A stretch of 64,000 nucleotides of DNA from Anaeromyces robustus (GCA_002104895.1 MCFG01000251.1:40569-104568), one strand, 5' to 3'. Positions 24,826-37,180 are shown, numbered from the stretch's first letter. The notes: generated by a model from the sequence alone, not told the origin. Made by a program: numbers and translations.

Positions 24826-27800
24826 AGTATATTTTTAAAAATGTTAATTAAAAGTAATAAAATTTTTGAAATTGGCTCAAAAATAATTTAAAAAAAATAA
24901 AATTTACAACAGAATTTAAAGGATTAAAATAATTAATAATTTATTATCAGTTTCAATGTATATGAATCTTGTTTTTTTTTTTTACTATAATGATTTGTAA
25001 ATAAAAAAAAAAGGTATCTAAATCAACTAAAATAAATAAAAAAAAATTTTTTTATATTTTATTATTTTATTAATTATCTTGATGAATAAATTCAAGACTA
25101 TAATTATTTCTATTATAAATGATTTTATTAAAAAAATATTTATTTGTCATTAAAAGAATTAAAATCTATTCATGTATAAATAACAAAATATATTTTAAAA
25201 ACTAGATTATAATATATTAGGTTTTTTCAATATAATAAATAAATAAATAAATAAATAATATTGATATATAAATAATAAATATTAAAATATAAATAAAAAT
25301 GAAACAAATATTTTTATTATATTAAGAAAGAAAATTTTATTATTTTTATTTATTTATTAATCATCACTTATTTATTTTAAATTTAATTAATTATGTAATT
25401 ATTAATTATATACAAATATGAATATAAAGTTTTTTAATAAATATATGGTTAATAGTTAATATAATAATAATAATTAATAATAATAATTAATAATAATAAT
25501 AACATCTATAATTTATATTTAATATTCTAATTGACAATTTAAGTATTATGTATCACAAATAGGAGGATTGACAAGCGATCAATATTAATCATTTAATTAG
25601 CGATAATAGTTTTAATGGAAAATAAAAATTATAAGTATTAACTTTAATTTATAATAAAATAGAATAGTTACAAACTCTAATTTATAATAAATGGAATAAA
25701 TGAAAAAATTATATATTAAATGAATAATAATTGATTAATATATAAAATTATAATTATTCACAATTATTAAATTAAAAATTTTATTATTAAATAGTGAAGA
25801 CAAAATAAAATATATAAATCAAAATTAATATTAATTTAAAATAAAAAAATTTTTTTTTATAATATAATTCGTTATTTATTATTTCTTGGTTTTTCCCAAT
25901 ATCACTATATAAAAAAAGTTTAAAATTATAAATTTAATTTATTTTTAATATAAATTGTTTTTTTGTTTGTTTTTGTTTTTTTTTTTTTAAAAAAAATGCA
26001 TTTTAATTTATGATTATACATACTAAAAGTTTAATATGTCCCATTTTTAAGCTTTTTTTTAAGAATATAACCAAATGTGAAAAAAAAAATGTAAAGTATA
26101 AAATATTAAAAAAAAAAAAAAAAACTTCCTTATAATTTAATTCTCCTTATATAATATAGATTAATATTTATTAAAGTTTTTATTATAATTTAATAAAAAT
26201 AATTATTATCTTATTTTATATTTATATTTATATTTATATTTATATTTACATATGCTTTATTATTTTAAAAGAAAAGTTATACTATTTTTAATCTATTTAC
26301 TACAAAAATATAATTAAATATTTAATTTATTTCATGTATTGTATATGATTATTATATAACTTTATACAAAATAAATTAATAAATAAAATAGTTTTTGTCA
26401 TTTCAATAATGATAAATATTATTTAATTGTTATAATAAAAAATATATATTTTTATACTTTGTTAAATAATTTAACTAATGATTCAATTACTAATATTAAA
26501 TAAATATTAAATAATCCCATTTTAAAACCAAATAAATAATTTTAAAACAGACCTAAAATATATAATAATAATAATAATAATTAAGTTTATTTAAATTTAA
26601 TACCTTATATCTTCTAATATTTAATAATATATGATCTTAAAACAAATAATTCCTTTTATTATTATTATTATTTTATTTTCATTCAATTACCATGAAATAA
26701 TAATTTTCTAATATAAAATGATTAAATAAATTAAATATAAAATAATTATAAAAATATTCATTTATATCATTTAATTATTTTTTATACATATATAATTTAA
26801 TTAAAAAATAAAAAAAAATTATTCTTTAAATAAAAAATTTATTTTCTTTGGTTCAATTATTTTATATTATTTTATTTTATACTTTGCTTTTTCATTAATT
26901 TAAATAATGATAATAATAATAATAAAAATAATGGATATAAAATTTAAATCCATCAATATCTATATAGAATTCTATTATTTATTATTATTTTATTAATTCC
27001 TATTGTGGTTAAATTTTAATATCATTTCTTTCACCTGTCAACATTAAAAAAAAAAAGTTGACAATTATTAAATTATGATAATTATGATAAACAATATTAA
27101 AATACAAAAAAATTTTATGATTTCATTTATTAATTTTTAAATATAAATTTATTTAATTTTATATATTATTTATTTAATTATTATAGCGATATTACACAAA
27201 AAATTTTTTCAAAAAAAAAATACAAATATATATTAAGTGAAAAATGAAACTTAAAAAAAAAAAAAAAAAAAAAGAAAAAGAAAAACACAAAATAGAAAAA
27301 GTATATAATATAATATAATATAATATAATATAATATACTAAATAATTAATAATAAATAAATATATAATAAATAATGTAATAAATAAATAAATAAATAATA
27401 AATAATAAAATATATGTTAAAAATCACTTAATATAATAATTAATATAATAATTTATATTACAAATTGAATTGTATATATATGTCCTTAATTCATTTAATT
27501 CATTTAATAATATACCAAGAAATCTTTTATTAAAAATATCTAATTTCAAATTAAAAATGATATGAATAATGCAATTAATAAAGATTTTATGATTAACCTA
27601 TTATTAAAACACATATGATTAAATGTCATAATAAAAAATAAAAAATATATATATAAAGTGGTTATTATAATGAAATATGGAAATATTAAAATAGTTAATA
27701 ATTAATAATAAGAATAAATAATAAGAATAAACAATAAGAATAAATAATAAATAATTGATGAAGATTGAAATTCTTTAATTACCAAATTAACATTGTTATG

Positions 27801-28800
27801 TATAAAATGAAATAAAAATTTCAACACTTCAAATATAATAAAAATCTTTTATAATATTGTGAATTATTAAGAATGAAAATTTCATTATAATTATTGAATT
27901 TTTTTGTTATTATGATTTTTTTAAAATAGCTCATATATTATTGTTATTATTGTTTTAGTTGTTGATGTAATAGCTAAATATAATATTACCTGACTTTAAT
28001 AAATAATATTGCTAATTGATAATTTATAATATTCTTTTGTTTTTCTTTTTCTTTTTTCTATTTCTTAAAGTTTTTTTTATCCAATAATTTTATACTCCAC
28101 AAGCTTTCTTATTATTCTATATAAAATTTAATATATTAAATTAAGATAGAAAGAAAAAAAAATTTTTTTAAAAACAAACAAACAAAAAAAAAAAACTGAA
28201 AATTAAATAAAAAAAAAAAAGAATTAATTATTATATATGAATAATATATATAAATATATTATTATATATATTAATAGGTTCATTTATTATTTTAAAAGAA
28301 TAAGAAGGATTTAAAAAAAAGATATAATAAATATAATTTAAAAGAATAGAATAGAATAAAATTCAATTACAGATTTAATAGTCAAACAATAATTTTTTTT
28401 TCTTTTTTTTTTTTTTTAGAATTTTAAATATTAATAAAAAAAATCATCATTTAATTATATTTAAATTGTTATCAATAGTTTTTTCAATTAATTTATTATT
28501 TAAAAAAAAAAGGATAAGAATAATAATATTTAATAATATTTAATAATAATTAAATCTTTTTTTGATTGTTTATTATTTATTATTATTTATTATTATAGAA
28601 ATTTTAAAGTAAAAAATCCTTATTTTAAAATATAAAAAAAAAAAAAAAAAAAAGAATTTATTTAGTATTGTTAATATTTCATTTTATTAATAAATAAAGT
28701 TCACAAAATATTTGTGTAACATTAAAAAATTTTTTATGTTATTTTATTATAAACTCTACATATTAAAAAAAAATTATATTCAATTCATTTCAAATTTTTT

Positions 28801-28826
28801 TGGGAATATATTCTAATATATTCCCA
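28801..28826. repeat. Short inverted repeat
   Basis: Arms tgggaatatat and atatattccca are perfect complements (11 bp) around tcta. It lies about 880 bp upstream of the secreted repeat gene. Role unknown. Confidence 0.7.
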
Positions 28827-29703
28827 ATATATTGTTTATTCATATTATAAATATTTACATTATTTATTCTATTGTTTAATATATAAAGTTTTTACGGCAT
28901 TATAATAATTAAATATAATAAATATAATAAATATATTAATAAATATTAATAAATAAAATAAATATTAATGATTCATGTAATAATTGAATTAAAAAAAAAA
29001 ATAAATTCTTTTTTTTTTTTTTTTTAATATATTTATTAACCATCAATCATAATTTAAATATTATTTGTTCATATATTAATATATATAAATATTATAATAA
29101 AGTTTAATATAAAATTAAATACTATTATTATATTATTTTTTATTATATTAAAATTATTTTAATTTATTATTATATTTTATTTTTATTATTTATTATAGTT
29201 TTTATTATTATTTCATCGATTTTAATAATTTTTTTTTTTTTTCATTCATATATAAAAGAAGTAAAAAAGTGCTTAATTTTTTATAATTAATAATTAACAA
29301 AATTTAAATAAAAAATAAATTTAATATAATTATTGTAATCCACAAAAAAAAAGTAAATATTTGTAAATATTTTTAAATAATAATATTGATATATATGTTA
29401 CATAATATTTGTAAATAATAGGATATTGAATAAACGAAATATTTTATACATTATATGTTATTAAAATATTAATATTATAAAAATATAAAAATATTAAAGT
29501 ATTTAATATATAAAACTATAAAAATTTTTAAATATGTGAAATTCACAATTACTAATCTTTAAATTTTATTTTTATTATCTATCATAAATTGTAATTATAA
29601 ATTAGACAATTAAATTAATTATATTAAATTATTAAAAAAAAAAAAAACAAGAAAAAGAAAATAGATTTAATTTTAATAAATAATAAATAATTATAAAGAA
29701 AAA

Positions 29704-31563
29704 ATGAAAACCTTTTTAAAGATTGCAGCTGTTTGCGTTTTATTTGCAAATGTAGCTTTTGCAGGTCCATATGCTGCATGTGATACTGATGAATACAGAA
29801 ATTGTATGCGTATTAATTCAATAAAATGCAATGAACTTATTAAGAAATGTCAAGAACAATGGGAAGTTGAAGCTACTAAATCTCTTCTTCCAGGTGTTCC
29901 AAAACCAACTGAAATTGCTGCTAAAACACTTGAAGAAGCTCAAAAGGCTACTAAAACTAAGTCTCTTCTTCCAGGTGTTCCAAAACCAACTGAAATTGCT
30001 GCTAAAACACTTGAAGAAGCTCAAAAGGCTACTAAAACTAAGTCTCTTCTTCCAGGTGTTCCAAAGCCAACTGAAATTGCTGCTAAAACACTTGAAGAAG
30101 CTCAAAAGGCTACTAAAACTAAGTCTCTTCTTCCAGGTGTTCCAAAACCAACTGAAATATCTGCCAAACAACTTGAAAATGCTCAAAGTTTAGAAGAAGT
30201 TTGTAATGGTAAAGAATACAATCAATGTTTAAGAAGTAACTCTTTAGCTACACGTGAAAGATGTGAAGCTCTTTTAGAAGCTTGTAAAGATATTAAAAAA
30301 CACAATAAACCACTTCTTCCAGGTGTTCCAAACCCAAATGCTACTAAGACTAAGTCTCTTCTTCCAGGTGTTCCAAAACCAACTGAAATTGCTGCTAAGC
30401 CAATTGAAGAAGCCCAAAAGGCTACTAAATCTCTTCTTCCAGGTGTTCCAAAACCAACCGAAATTGCTGCTAAGCCAATTGAAGAAGCCCAAAAGGCTAC
30501 TAAATCTCTTCTTCCAGGTGTTCCAAAGCCAACTGAAATTGCTGCTAAGCCAATTGAAGAAGCTCAAAAAGCTACTAAATCTCTTCTTCCAGGTGTCCCA
30601 AACGCTACTAAGACTAAGTCTCTTCTTCCAGGTGTTCCAAACCCAAACGCTACTAAGACCAAGTCTCTTCTTCCAAGTGTTCCAAAGCCAACTGAAATAG
30701 CTGCTAAGCCAATTGAAGAAGTTCAAAAGGCTACTAAGACTAAGTCTCTTCTTCCAGGTGTTCCAAAACCAACTGAAATATCTGCCAAACAACTTGAAAA
30801 TGCTCAAAGTTTAGAAGAAGTTTGTAATGGTAAAGAATACAATCAATGTTTAAGAAGTAACTCTTTAGCTACACGTGAAAGATGTGAAGCTCTTTTAGAA
30901 GCTTGTAAAGATATTAAAAAGCACAATAAACCACTTCTTCCAGGTGTTCCAAACCCAAATGCTACTAAGACTAAGTCTCTTCTTCCAGGTGTTCCAAAAC
31001 CAACCGAAATTGCTGCTAAGCCAATTGAAGAAGCCAAAAAGGCTACTAAATCTCTCCTTCCAGGTGTTCCAAAGCCAACTGAAATTGCTGCTAAACCAAT
31101 TGGAGAAGCTCAAAAGGCCACTAAGTCTAAGTCTCTTCTTCCAGGTGTTCCAAAGCCAACTGAAATTGCTGCTAAGCCAATTGAAGAAGCCCAAAAGGCT
31201 ACTAAATCTCTTCTTCCAGGTGTTCCAAACCCAAATGCTACTAAGACCAAGTCTCTTCTTCCAGGTGTTCCAAACCCAAATGCCACTAAGACCAAGTCTC
31301 TTCTTCCAGGTGTCCCAAAACCAACTGAAATAGCTGCTAAACCAATTGGAGAAGCTCAAAAGGCTACTAAAACTAAGTCTCTTCTTCCAGGTGTTCCAAA
31401 ACCAACTGAAATTTCTGCTAAACAACTTGAAAATGTTCAAAGTTTAGAAGAAGTTTGTAGTGGTAAAGAATACAATCAATGTTTAAGAAGTAACTCTTTA
31501 GCTACACGTGAAAGATGTGAAGCTCTTTTAAAAGCTTGTAAAGAATTCAGAGAAACTCAATAA
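29704..31563 (+). CDS. Secreted LLPGVP-repeat protein with four four-Cys modules
   Basis: Single exon, 619 aa. Residues 1-20 (MKTFLKIAAVCVLFANVAFA) are a textbook signal peptide. The mature chain contains 20 copies of LLPGVP (one is LLPSVP) in units such as KSLLPGVPKPTEIAAKPIEE followed by AQKATKT, with short NPNATKT variants. Four Cys modules interrupt the array near residues 26-47, 168-195, 375-402 and 584-611. The first is Cx7Cx7Cx6C and the other three are Cx7Cx11Cx6C (for example CNGKEYNQC and later CEALLEAC). Three larger blocks of about 620 bp end with SAKQLEN(A/V)QSLEEVC. GC content is far above its surroundings, and codons are strongly uniform (CTT CTT CCA GGT GTT), as expected for high expression. 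It may be a surface or matrix structural protein, or a precursor cut at Lys-containing linkers. There are no Kex2 KR sites in the units. Family not recognised. Confidence 0.9.
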   Translation: MKTFLKIAAVCVLFANVAFAGPYAACDTDEYRNCMRINSIKCNELIKKCQEQWEVEATKSLLPGVPKPTEIAAKTLEEAQKATKTKSLLPGVPKPTEIAAKTLEEAQKATKTKSLLPGVPKPTEIAAKTLEEAQKATKTKSLLPGVPKPTEISAKQLENAQSLEEVCNGKEYNQCLRSNSLATRERCEALLEACKDIKKHNKPLLPGVPNPNATKTKSLLPGVPKPTEIAAKPIEEAQKATKSLLPGVPKPTEIAAKPIEEAQKATKSLLPGVPKPTEIAAKPIEEAQKATKSLLPGVPNATKTKSLLPGVPNPNATKTKSLLPSVPKPTEIAAKPIEEVQKATKTKSLLPGVPKPTEISAKQLENAQSLEEVCNGKEYNQCLRSNSLATRERCEALLEACKDIKKHNKPLLPGVPNPNATKTKSLLPGVPKPTEIAAKPIEEAKKATKSLLPGVPKPTEIAAKPIGEAQKATKSKSLLPGVPKPTEIAAKPIEEAQKATKSLLPGVPNPNATKTKSLLPGVPNPNATKTKSLLPGVPKPTEIAAKPIGEAQKATKTKSLLPGVPKPTEISAKQLENVQSLEEVCSGKEYNQCLRSNSLATRERCEALLKACKEFRETQ

Positions 31564-31765
31564 ATTTGAATCCCCTTAAAATAGAGGCTTTTCAAAAAAA
31601 TATTCAAAATATTTGAATAAAATAAGAAATAAGAAATAAAAAAATTTTTTTTTAATTTATTATAAAAAATATAATAATAATAATAAAATTATAAAATTAT
31701 TTCGTAGAACGATCTAATTTTCATTTTTTTGATTAAATCAAAATTCATTTATAATAGATATATAA

Positions 31766-31804
31766 TTTTATTATTCGAATAGAAAAAAAAAACGAATAAT
31801 AAAA
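31766..31804. repeat. Stem-loop in the 3' flank of the repeat gene
   Basis: Perfect 12-bp arms at 31766-31777 and 31793-31804 with a 15-nt loop, about 200 bp after the stop codon. It could lie in the 3' UTR. Function not shown. Confidence 0.6.
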
Positions 31805-32003
31805 CTTATTATTGTAAATAAAATAATTATTTAAATTTAATATATTTAAATATATAAAAATATATTATAAATAATTATTAAAAATAAAAATACCATTTTT
31901 AAAAAAAGATTTATAAAAATATATAAAAAATATTAAAAAAAAAAAAAAAAAAAGAGTATATTTTTTAAATAAAATAAAAGTTTAAAATTTATTTATATTT
32001 TTG

Positions 32004-32042
<39 letters not shown>

Positions 32043-32284
32043 ATTTTTTTTGTTTGGTTTTTTTATTGTGTTTTTATTAGTTGATGTTATTTATAGTTGT
32101 AAAAATAAGGACTTATTAAAAAGAAAAAAAGAATGAAAAGATAAAGAGAAATTCCTTAATTTATTAAATTTAAATGAATAAAAAAAAAAGTATTTCAATA
32201 TATAATAATCTTTTTTTTTTTTTCTTTTTTATTATATATATTTATATATATAAGAATAAACCATTAGTTGCATTAAATTATTTT

Positions 32285-32294
32285 AAAAAAAAAA
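32285..32294 (-). terminator. Pol III T-run terminator of the tRNA-Met gene
   Basis: Ten consecutive T on the minus strand directly after the discriminator base. Confidence 0.85.
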
Positions 32295-32367
32295 TGCGAA
32301 GTGTGAGGTTCGAACTCACAACCTTAAGATTATGAGACTTACGCGCTGCCGACTGCGCCAACTTCGC
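32295..32367 (-). tRNA. trnM(CAU): tRNA-Met(CAU), elongator type
   Basis: The minus strand reads as a complete 73-nt tRNA. The acceptor stem is GCGAAGT/ACTTCGC with discriminator A. The D arm carries the A box (TGGCGCAGTCGG). The anticodon loop is CTCATAA (anticodon CAU), the T arm is GTGAGTTCGAACCTCAC, and no intron is present. The anticodon arm with its U-U closing pair and the AGCGCGT D-arm resemble eukaryotic elongator tRNA-Met. A run of ten T on the minus strand directly follows the 3' end, a standard Pol III terminator. Confidence 0.97.
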
Positions 32368-32429
32368 TTGTTAATTTTTTTGGACAATATTTAATTTATA
32401 ACTTATATTATAATACAATTATTGAATTT

Positions 32430-35400
32430 GACCCTAACCCTTTACAAACATTAAAAAATTATTATTATTTTTATTTTTTTTTTTTTAAATATATTTCAAC
32501 ATATCCTCTATTTGCAACTCTTTCTTCCGAATCTCCAACCATAAACCAATTACTTTATCATGCAAAAAAGACCAATCTAATGTATTTTTATTATCATCCA
32601 AAAAAAACAATTTAGTCTAAACATATCTGTAATACCAAAACATGTGACATTTTAACTTATAACTATTTTGAAATCTTAGCTACAGACTTGGTTGGTGTGA
32701 TCTTAAGAAACTAGCTAAAAAACTATCTTATTCTAAAATACCTTCTTGTGTTATCAAATCTAAATTTGGAAATGAAATTGTCTCTCCTAGAGAACAAATC
32801 TCTCGCTAGACTGAACATTATAAAGATCTTGCTTCAGATATCTTTGGACATAGTCTCAATAAAAAATATTAGGAGAAATACTCTTAGAAATTTCGATTTT
32901 AAGGAAAATGTTTGGAATATCAATGGACCCTATATCTCCTTCTGAAATTTGTAAAGACGGTCATCTCTATGAAAAAAAATAAAACCCCGGATCCCGATGA
33001 TATTCCCATCGAATTTTACAAAACTTTCATTAGCAATCCCAAATTAGAATAAAAATATTCTAGCCCTTCTAATTGTCTTGAAATTATCTTTAATAAAATT
33101 TGGGATGGCTCTTTCCCTCCATAGTTGGAACACCGCCTTCTATAGTCTCTATATATACAAAAAAAGTGATCCAACTGACTGTAACCATTACACCATTACC
33201 GTGACATTTCCTTAATTAATGTTTGGCTTAAAATTATTTCCAAAATTGTGACTGATCGTATATCAAGTTATGCTCTTATCCACAAATTTATTAGCTCTAA
33301 ACAATCTACAATTTGGTTTTCGTAATCATGAGGAATGTATCAGTCTATACATTTTTATTTTTTGAAATTTGTTAAAGAAGATCCCTTGCTGGTAAATTTA
33401 CTAACGTTGCTTTTCTTGATATTAAAAAAGCTTACGATTCTTTACCCATTTTCAATATTCTGACGAAATTATTTCACCTTGGTATTCAAGGTAAAAGCTT
33501 TAACTTCCTTTCTAACTTGATATGTTATCTGGAAGAATTTCCAATTAATCAAGATGTTCGACAAGGCTATCCTCTTTCCCCAATTTTTTTTAATATTTTT
33601 ATTAATGATATTTTAAATAATTGTGAAAATCTCGGTGTAAAAATTGGTGATAAACGTTACTGTGGTGGTTTATTTACTGATGACATCGTCCTTATAGTAC
33701 CTTTTAAAAAAAAGATTACAAAAAATTTTAAAAAAGAGTTTTAAAATGGGTTGATCTAAATGAAATGTCTTTTGATATTGAAAAATGTGCTACTATAGTT
33801 ATCAAACCTATGTCTTTTACGGAACCTCCTGATTATCTAGAACCTAAATTAATATGTATGCAATTCCTAAAGTCTCCTGTTACACTTATCTTGGTATTCC
33901 TTTTGCTAATGATTTATCTTTAAAACCTATTATTGATAAAATGTACAATTGTACAAATAAATCTTTATATTCTCTTTCTAACGTTTATTTTATGAACCCT
34001 AGCATTCCTTTAGCCTTTTAAAATAAGGTTTTACAATCTTACGTCATCAGTAAACCTCTATACTATGCATCTCTTATTGGCTCTAATTAATTCAATACAA
34101 AGAAAATTCAAACCCCTATTAATACTGGTATGTTTTGGTGTATCGACTCTTTTAATAGTAAAAAATCATTACTTAAGAATATAGATAATATCTCCTTGGA
34201 TAAAAAGTATAGCTATACTATGAGTACTTATGTTCTCTCTTGATACCTTCAGAAACCTCCTATCGCAGGAATTTGCACTGCTAGACAAGTTAAGTGTTTC
34301 AAAAAATGGAAATTTTCACATTGTATTATTAAATATCTTATTTTTCACTATAAAAGATTTAGTAGATTCTCTTCAAGGGCGGTTAAATCTAGTGGATTAG
34401 TGGATAGACTCAAAAATGAGTTAGTTAGTGAATGCAGAGAAATTAAAAATTGGTTCTGGAATAATCTTGCTAAAAATACAAGGAATTAAAGGTAAAAACC
34501 ATGATAAATATAAATTTTTGTGATTCTAAACATATTATTAGGTTGGGTTATGAATACTCTCATCTTAATCTAGGTATCAAATGGATAATACATTTACGCT
34601 GTGGATATGTATTGTATATAACTCGAAAATAGCCTTTAAGAGTGGAAAGGTTTCAGAAGAATTCAACAAGGTGAGCAATCTTTTGAACATTAGATCTTTG
34701 ATTGCCCTTTCTTTTCTCTTATTAGATAGAACTCACTAGATTTCATCAATAACCTCATCATCACATTTTCAGACAAAATAAAGAGACACTCTTTATATAA
34801 TAATTACACCTCAATCTTAGAGTATGAAAAATATATCAATCATAAAATATATTTATTCCTTCTTGGTGGAACTTCAGCTCTGGAAGAGCTGCACTTCGAT
34901 AAAGGGGAACGGAAACATTTAATTGAAAATCTTTACAAAAGTTCAAAGGAGCTTCCTGTTTCATATTTTGTAGGGTTGGGTGACTTTTTAACAAAAAACA
35001 GTACCAGTCATATGCAATTTTTTTGGAGTTGTATATTTGATCGGTATAAATCAACACCCATTATTTCCAAGAGCATCGACGTCGAATCGATAAGAAATAA
35101 TAATAATATCTCAAATTGTGATATTATTTCAACCACAGCGTTTTCGGAGTCATCTTCCTTTACTAGAAATAATAACGATTACCCAAGAAAAGTTTAGTGG
35201 ACACCATACTATCTTTAATTCGAATGTTACTTCTTTGTTTTATATTATTTTACCATTTAGAGAGGAGTGAAATTCGAATAGTATCTTACATTGAAATTAT
35301 AATTATTTCAGAAATTTATTATATTTTTTTATTAAATTTATGTTATAGATTTTTAGATAGTATTTTTTTTTATTTTAATCTATTTTTTATTTATGTACTA

Positions 35401-35440
35401 AATCTAAATGTATTAAATACTATTTATAATAAATAAATAA
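32430..35440 (+). mobile_element. Decayed LINE (non-LTR retrotransposon), L1/Tx1-like reverse transcriptase
   Basis: Higher-GC island whose plus-strand frames give, in order: KSKFGNEIVSPREQI (about 32757, the pre-RT region), KKNKTPDPDDIPIEFYK (about 32970), YRDISLINVWLKIISKI (about 33190), DIKKAYDS (RT motif A, about 33420), VRQGYPLSPIFFNIFIND (motif B, about 33555), GGLFTDDIVLI (motif C, about 33665), and a post-RT EQSFEH..FDCPFF segment near 34675. The final stretch, about 34828-35197, stays open (IYLFLLGGTSALEELHF). Several in-frame stops and frame changes lie between these motifs, so the copy is inactive. I see no endonuclease domain, so the 5' part is missing or unrecognised. Motif C has TDD where many elements have ADD. 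The edges are approximate: the left edge is placed by the rise in GC at a cccTAACCC-like motif, and the right edge by the return to plain A/T. Short open frames inside are fragments of this element. Confidence 0.88.
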
Positions 35441-36201
35441 AAAAAATATGGAAGTGTATTATCTTCCTTTAGTCTAAAAAAAATTCAATTTTATTTCATT
35501 TTATTTTATTCTTTTCATTCTTATTAAAAAAAAGAAAAAAAGGAAAAATAAAAATTAAATTAAAAAAAAATATAAGAAATTAAAAATAAATTAAAAAAAA
35601 AATAAATAAAAATAACTATTAAATATTAACATAATAAAACCAGATTTTTATTATTAACAAAAATTATTACTCACTATTTATTTGTTTTTTTCGAGCTGAG
35701 AAAAAAAATTAATTGAAAATTGCAATTATTGAAAAGAAAAATTCATTTATTATTTTTGTTATTTCATTAATATAAGATTAAGTAAAAAAAGTGTTACTTT
35801 TTGAAGATACTTATATAGAACTCAAAAATACAATATGAATAACTTGTTAATGAGAAAAATGAACTATACTTGTAATATTATTACTTTTATTCAAAAAATA
35901 TACTTTTGAAAATGGAAATTTTGATAGAAAGTTAAAATTAATTGATTAAATTATAAAGTTCTCAACTAAAATATAAACATAATTTATAAATTAAGAAAAA
36001 GTATTAATGTAATTAATTGGATGTAAACAGAAGTATAAAAGAATAATTTTTATTTTAATTTAAAATTTTCATTTTACATTTATCTTTAATATTTCAAGGC
36101 AGATTTTATGGAAATTTTGTATTACCCATTTAGTAATACAATTAAAAAAAGAATTTATTATATTTATACCAACTGATATCATTATCATCATCAATCCTGT
36201 T

Positions 36202-36246
<45 letters not shown>

Positions 36247-37180
36247 TTAATATAATAAATATGATTTAAAATATATTAAACTATCTAATAAAATTTAAGT
36301 GTATTTCTGAAAGTTAAAAATTTAATAGAAATTTAATTCAAAGCTGCTAATTATTATTTTTATATTCGGGTATGGATATTTTCATAAAGATGAATGCAGT
36401 GAATTATCAAATGTTTCCAATGTCCAAAGAACTAGAAATATCTAATAAAGAATAAATTTGAATTTTAATACAAGATTTACAGTAGAATATATTTTTCATT
36501 ATATATTATTTTTTTATATAATTAATAAAGTGTATTTAGAAGAGAAATTTAATACTAATATTAATAAAACCAAAATAATTTGATAACAAAAATTAATAAT
36601 AATAATAATATATAAAATAATGAAATTTATTTTTATTTTATAAAGAAATAATTATATATATATAAAAGAACACAAAGTTATTCATTCATATAATTCTTAT
36701 ATATCAAGGTAATTAATTTTTTGGGAGATAATAACTTTTATCATAACCCTTTCAAATAATTAGTACAAAAAATGACAGTTTTTTATTTTTATTTTTTTAT
36801 TTTTTATTTTTTTCTTTTATTATTTTAAAAAATAATAATAATAATGGAAATTTTTAGGAATTTCATAATTATTGAATATATAAACTCAATGTAAGATAAA
36901 ACATATATACATACAAAATAAACTTCAGCACAAAACAAAATAAACAAAAGAAAAAAAAAATAAAAATAAAAAATTAAAAGTTTATTGTATACTGTCTTAT
37001 TTCATTATTTGTTTTATTATTTTTGTTTTTTTTTTATGATAAATACTGTTATTATAGTTACTTCAATATTAAAAAATAAAAATAAAAATAAGAATAAAAA
37101 TAAAAATACGAAAAATAGAAAAAAAAAATTAGATAAAAAAGAAGTAGAATAACATAAAATAAAAAAATAAGTGAGAAATA
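35441..37180. other. AT-rich spacer with a 41-nt T run
   Basis: No gene was seen. A homopolymer of 41 T lies at 36204-36244, next to somewhat richer sequence at about 36100-36200 and 36360-36440. These could be remnants of an insertion, but nothing is recognisable. The right end holds the promoter of the Bit61-like gene. Confidence 0.5.

Larger units (their letters stand above)
22756..29703. other. Gene desert of about 6.9 kb
   Basis: Extremely AT-rich on both strands, with no frame of mixed amino-acid content. It holds a minisatellite at 24567-24825 (separate entry), a (TATAA)n run at 27304-27336, a small palindrome at 28801-28826 and many poly-A/T tracts. Decayed elements could hide here, but I cannot recognise any. 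Confidence 0.55.
31564..32294. other. 3' region of the secreted repeat gene
   Basis: Holds a stem-loop at 31766-31804 (12-bp arms ttttattattcg / cgaataataaaa) and a 38-nt A run at 32004-32041. No gene was seen. The T run read on the minus strand at 32285-32294 serves the adjacent tRNA gene. Confidence 0.55.

Noticed and set aside
29818-31440. Long open frames on both strands overlapping the LLPGVP gene (120-181 codons)
   Set aside because: They arise because the repeat unit lacks stops in those frames. They have no signal peptide or proper start, and only the plus frame from 29704 spans the whole island.
35197-35436. 79-codon hydrophobic frame after the LINE
   Set aside because: It follows the end of the LINE coding part, turns into A/T low complexity and has no recognisable motif; probably 3' untranslated sequence.
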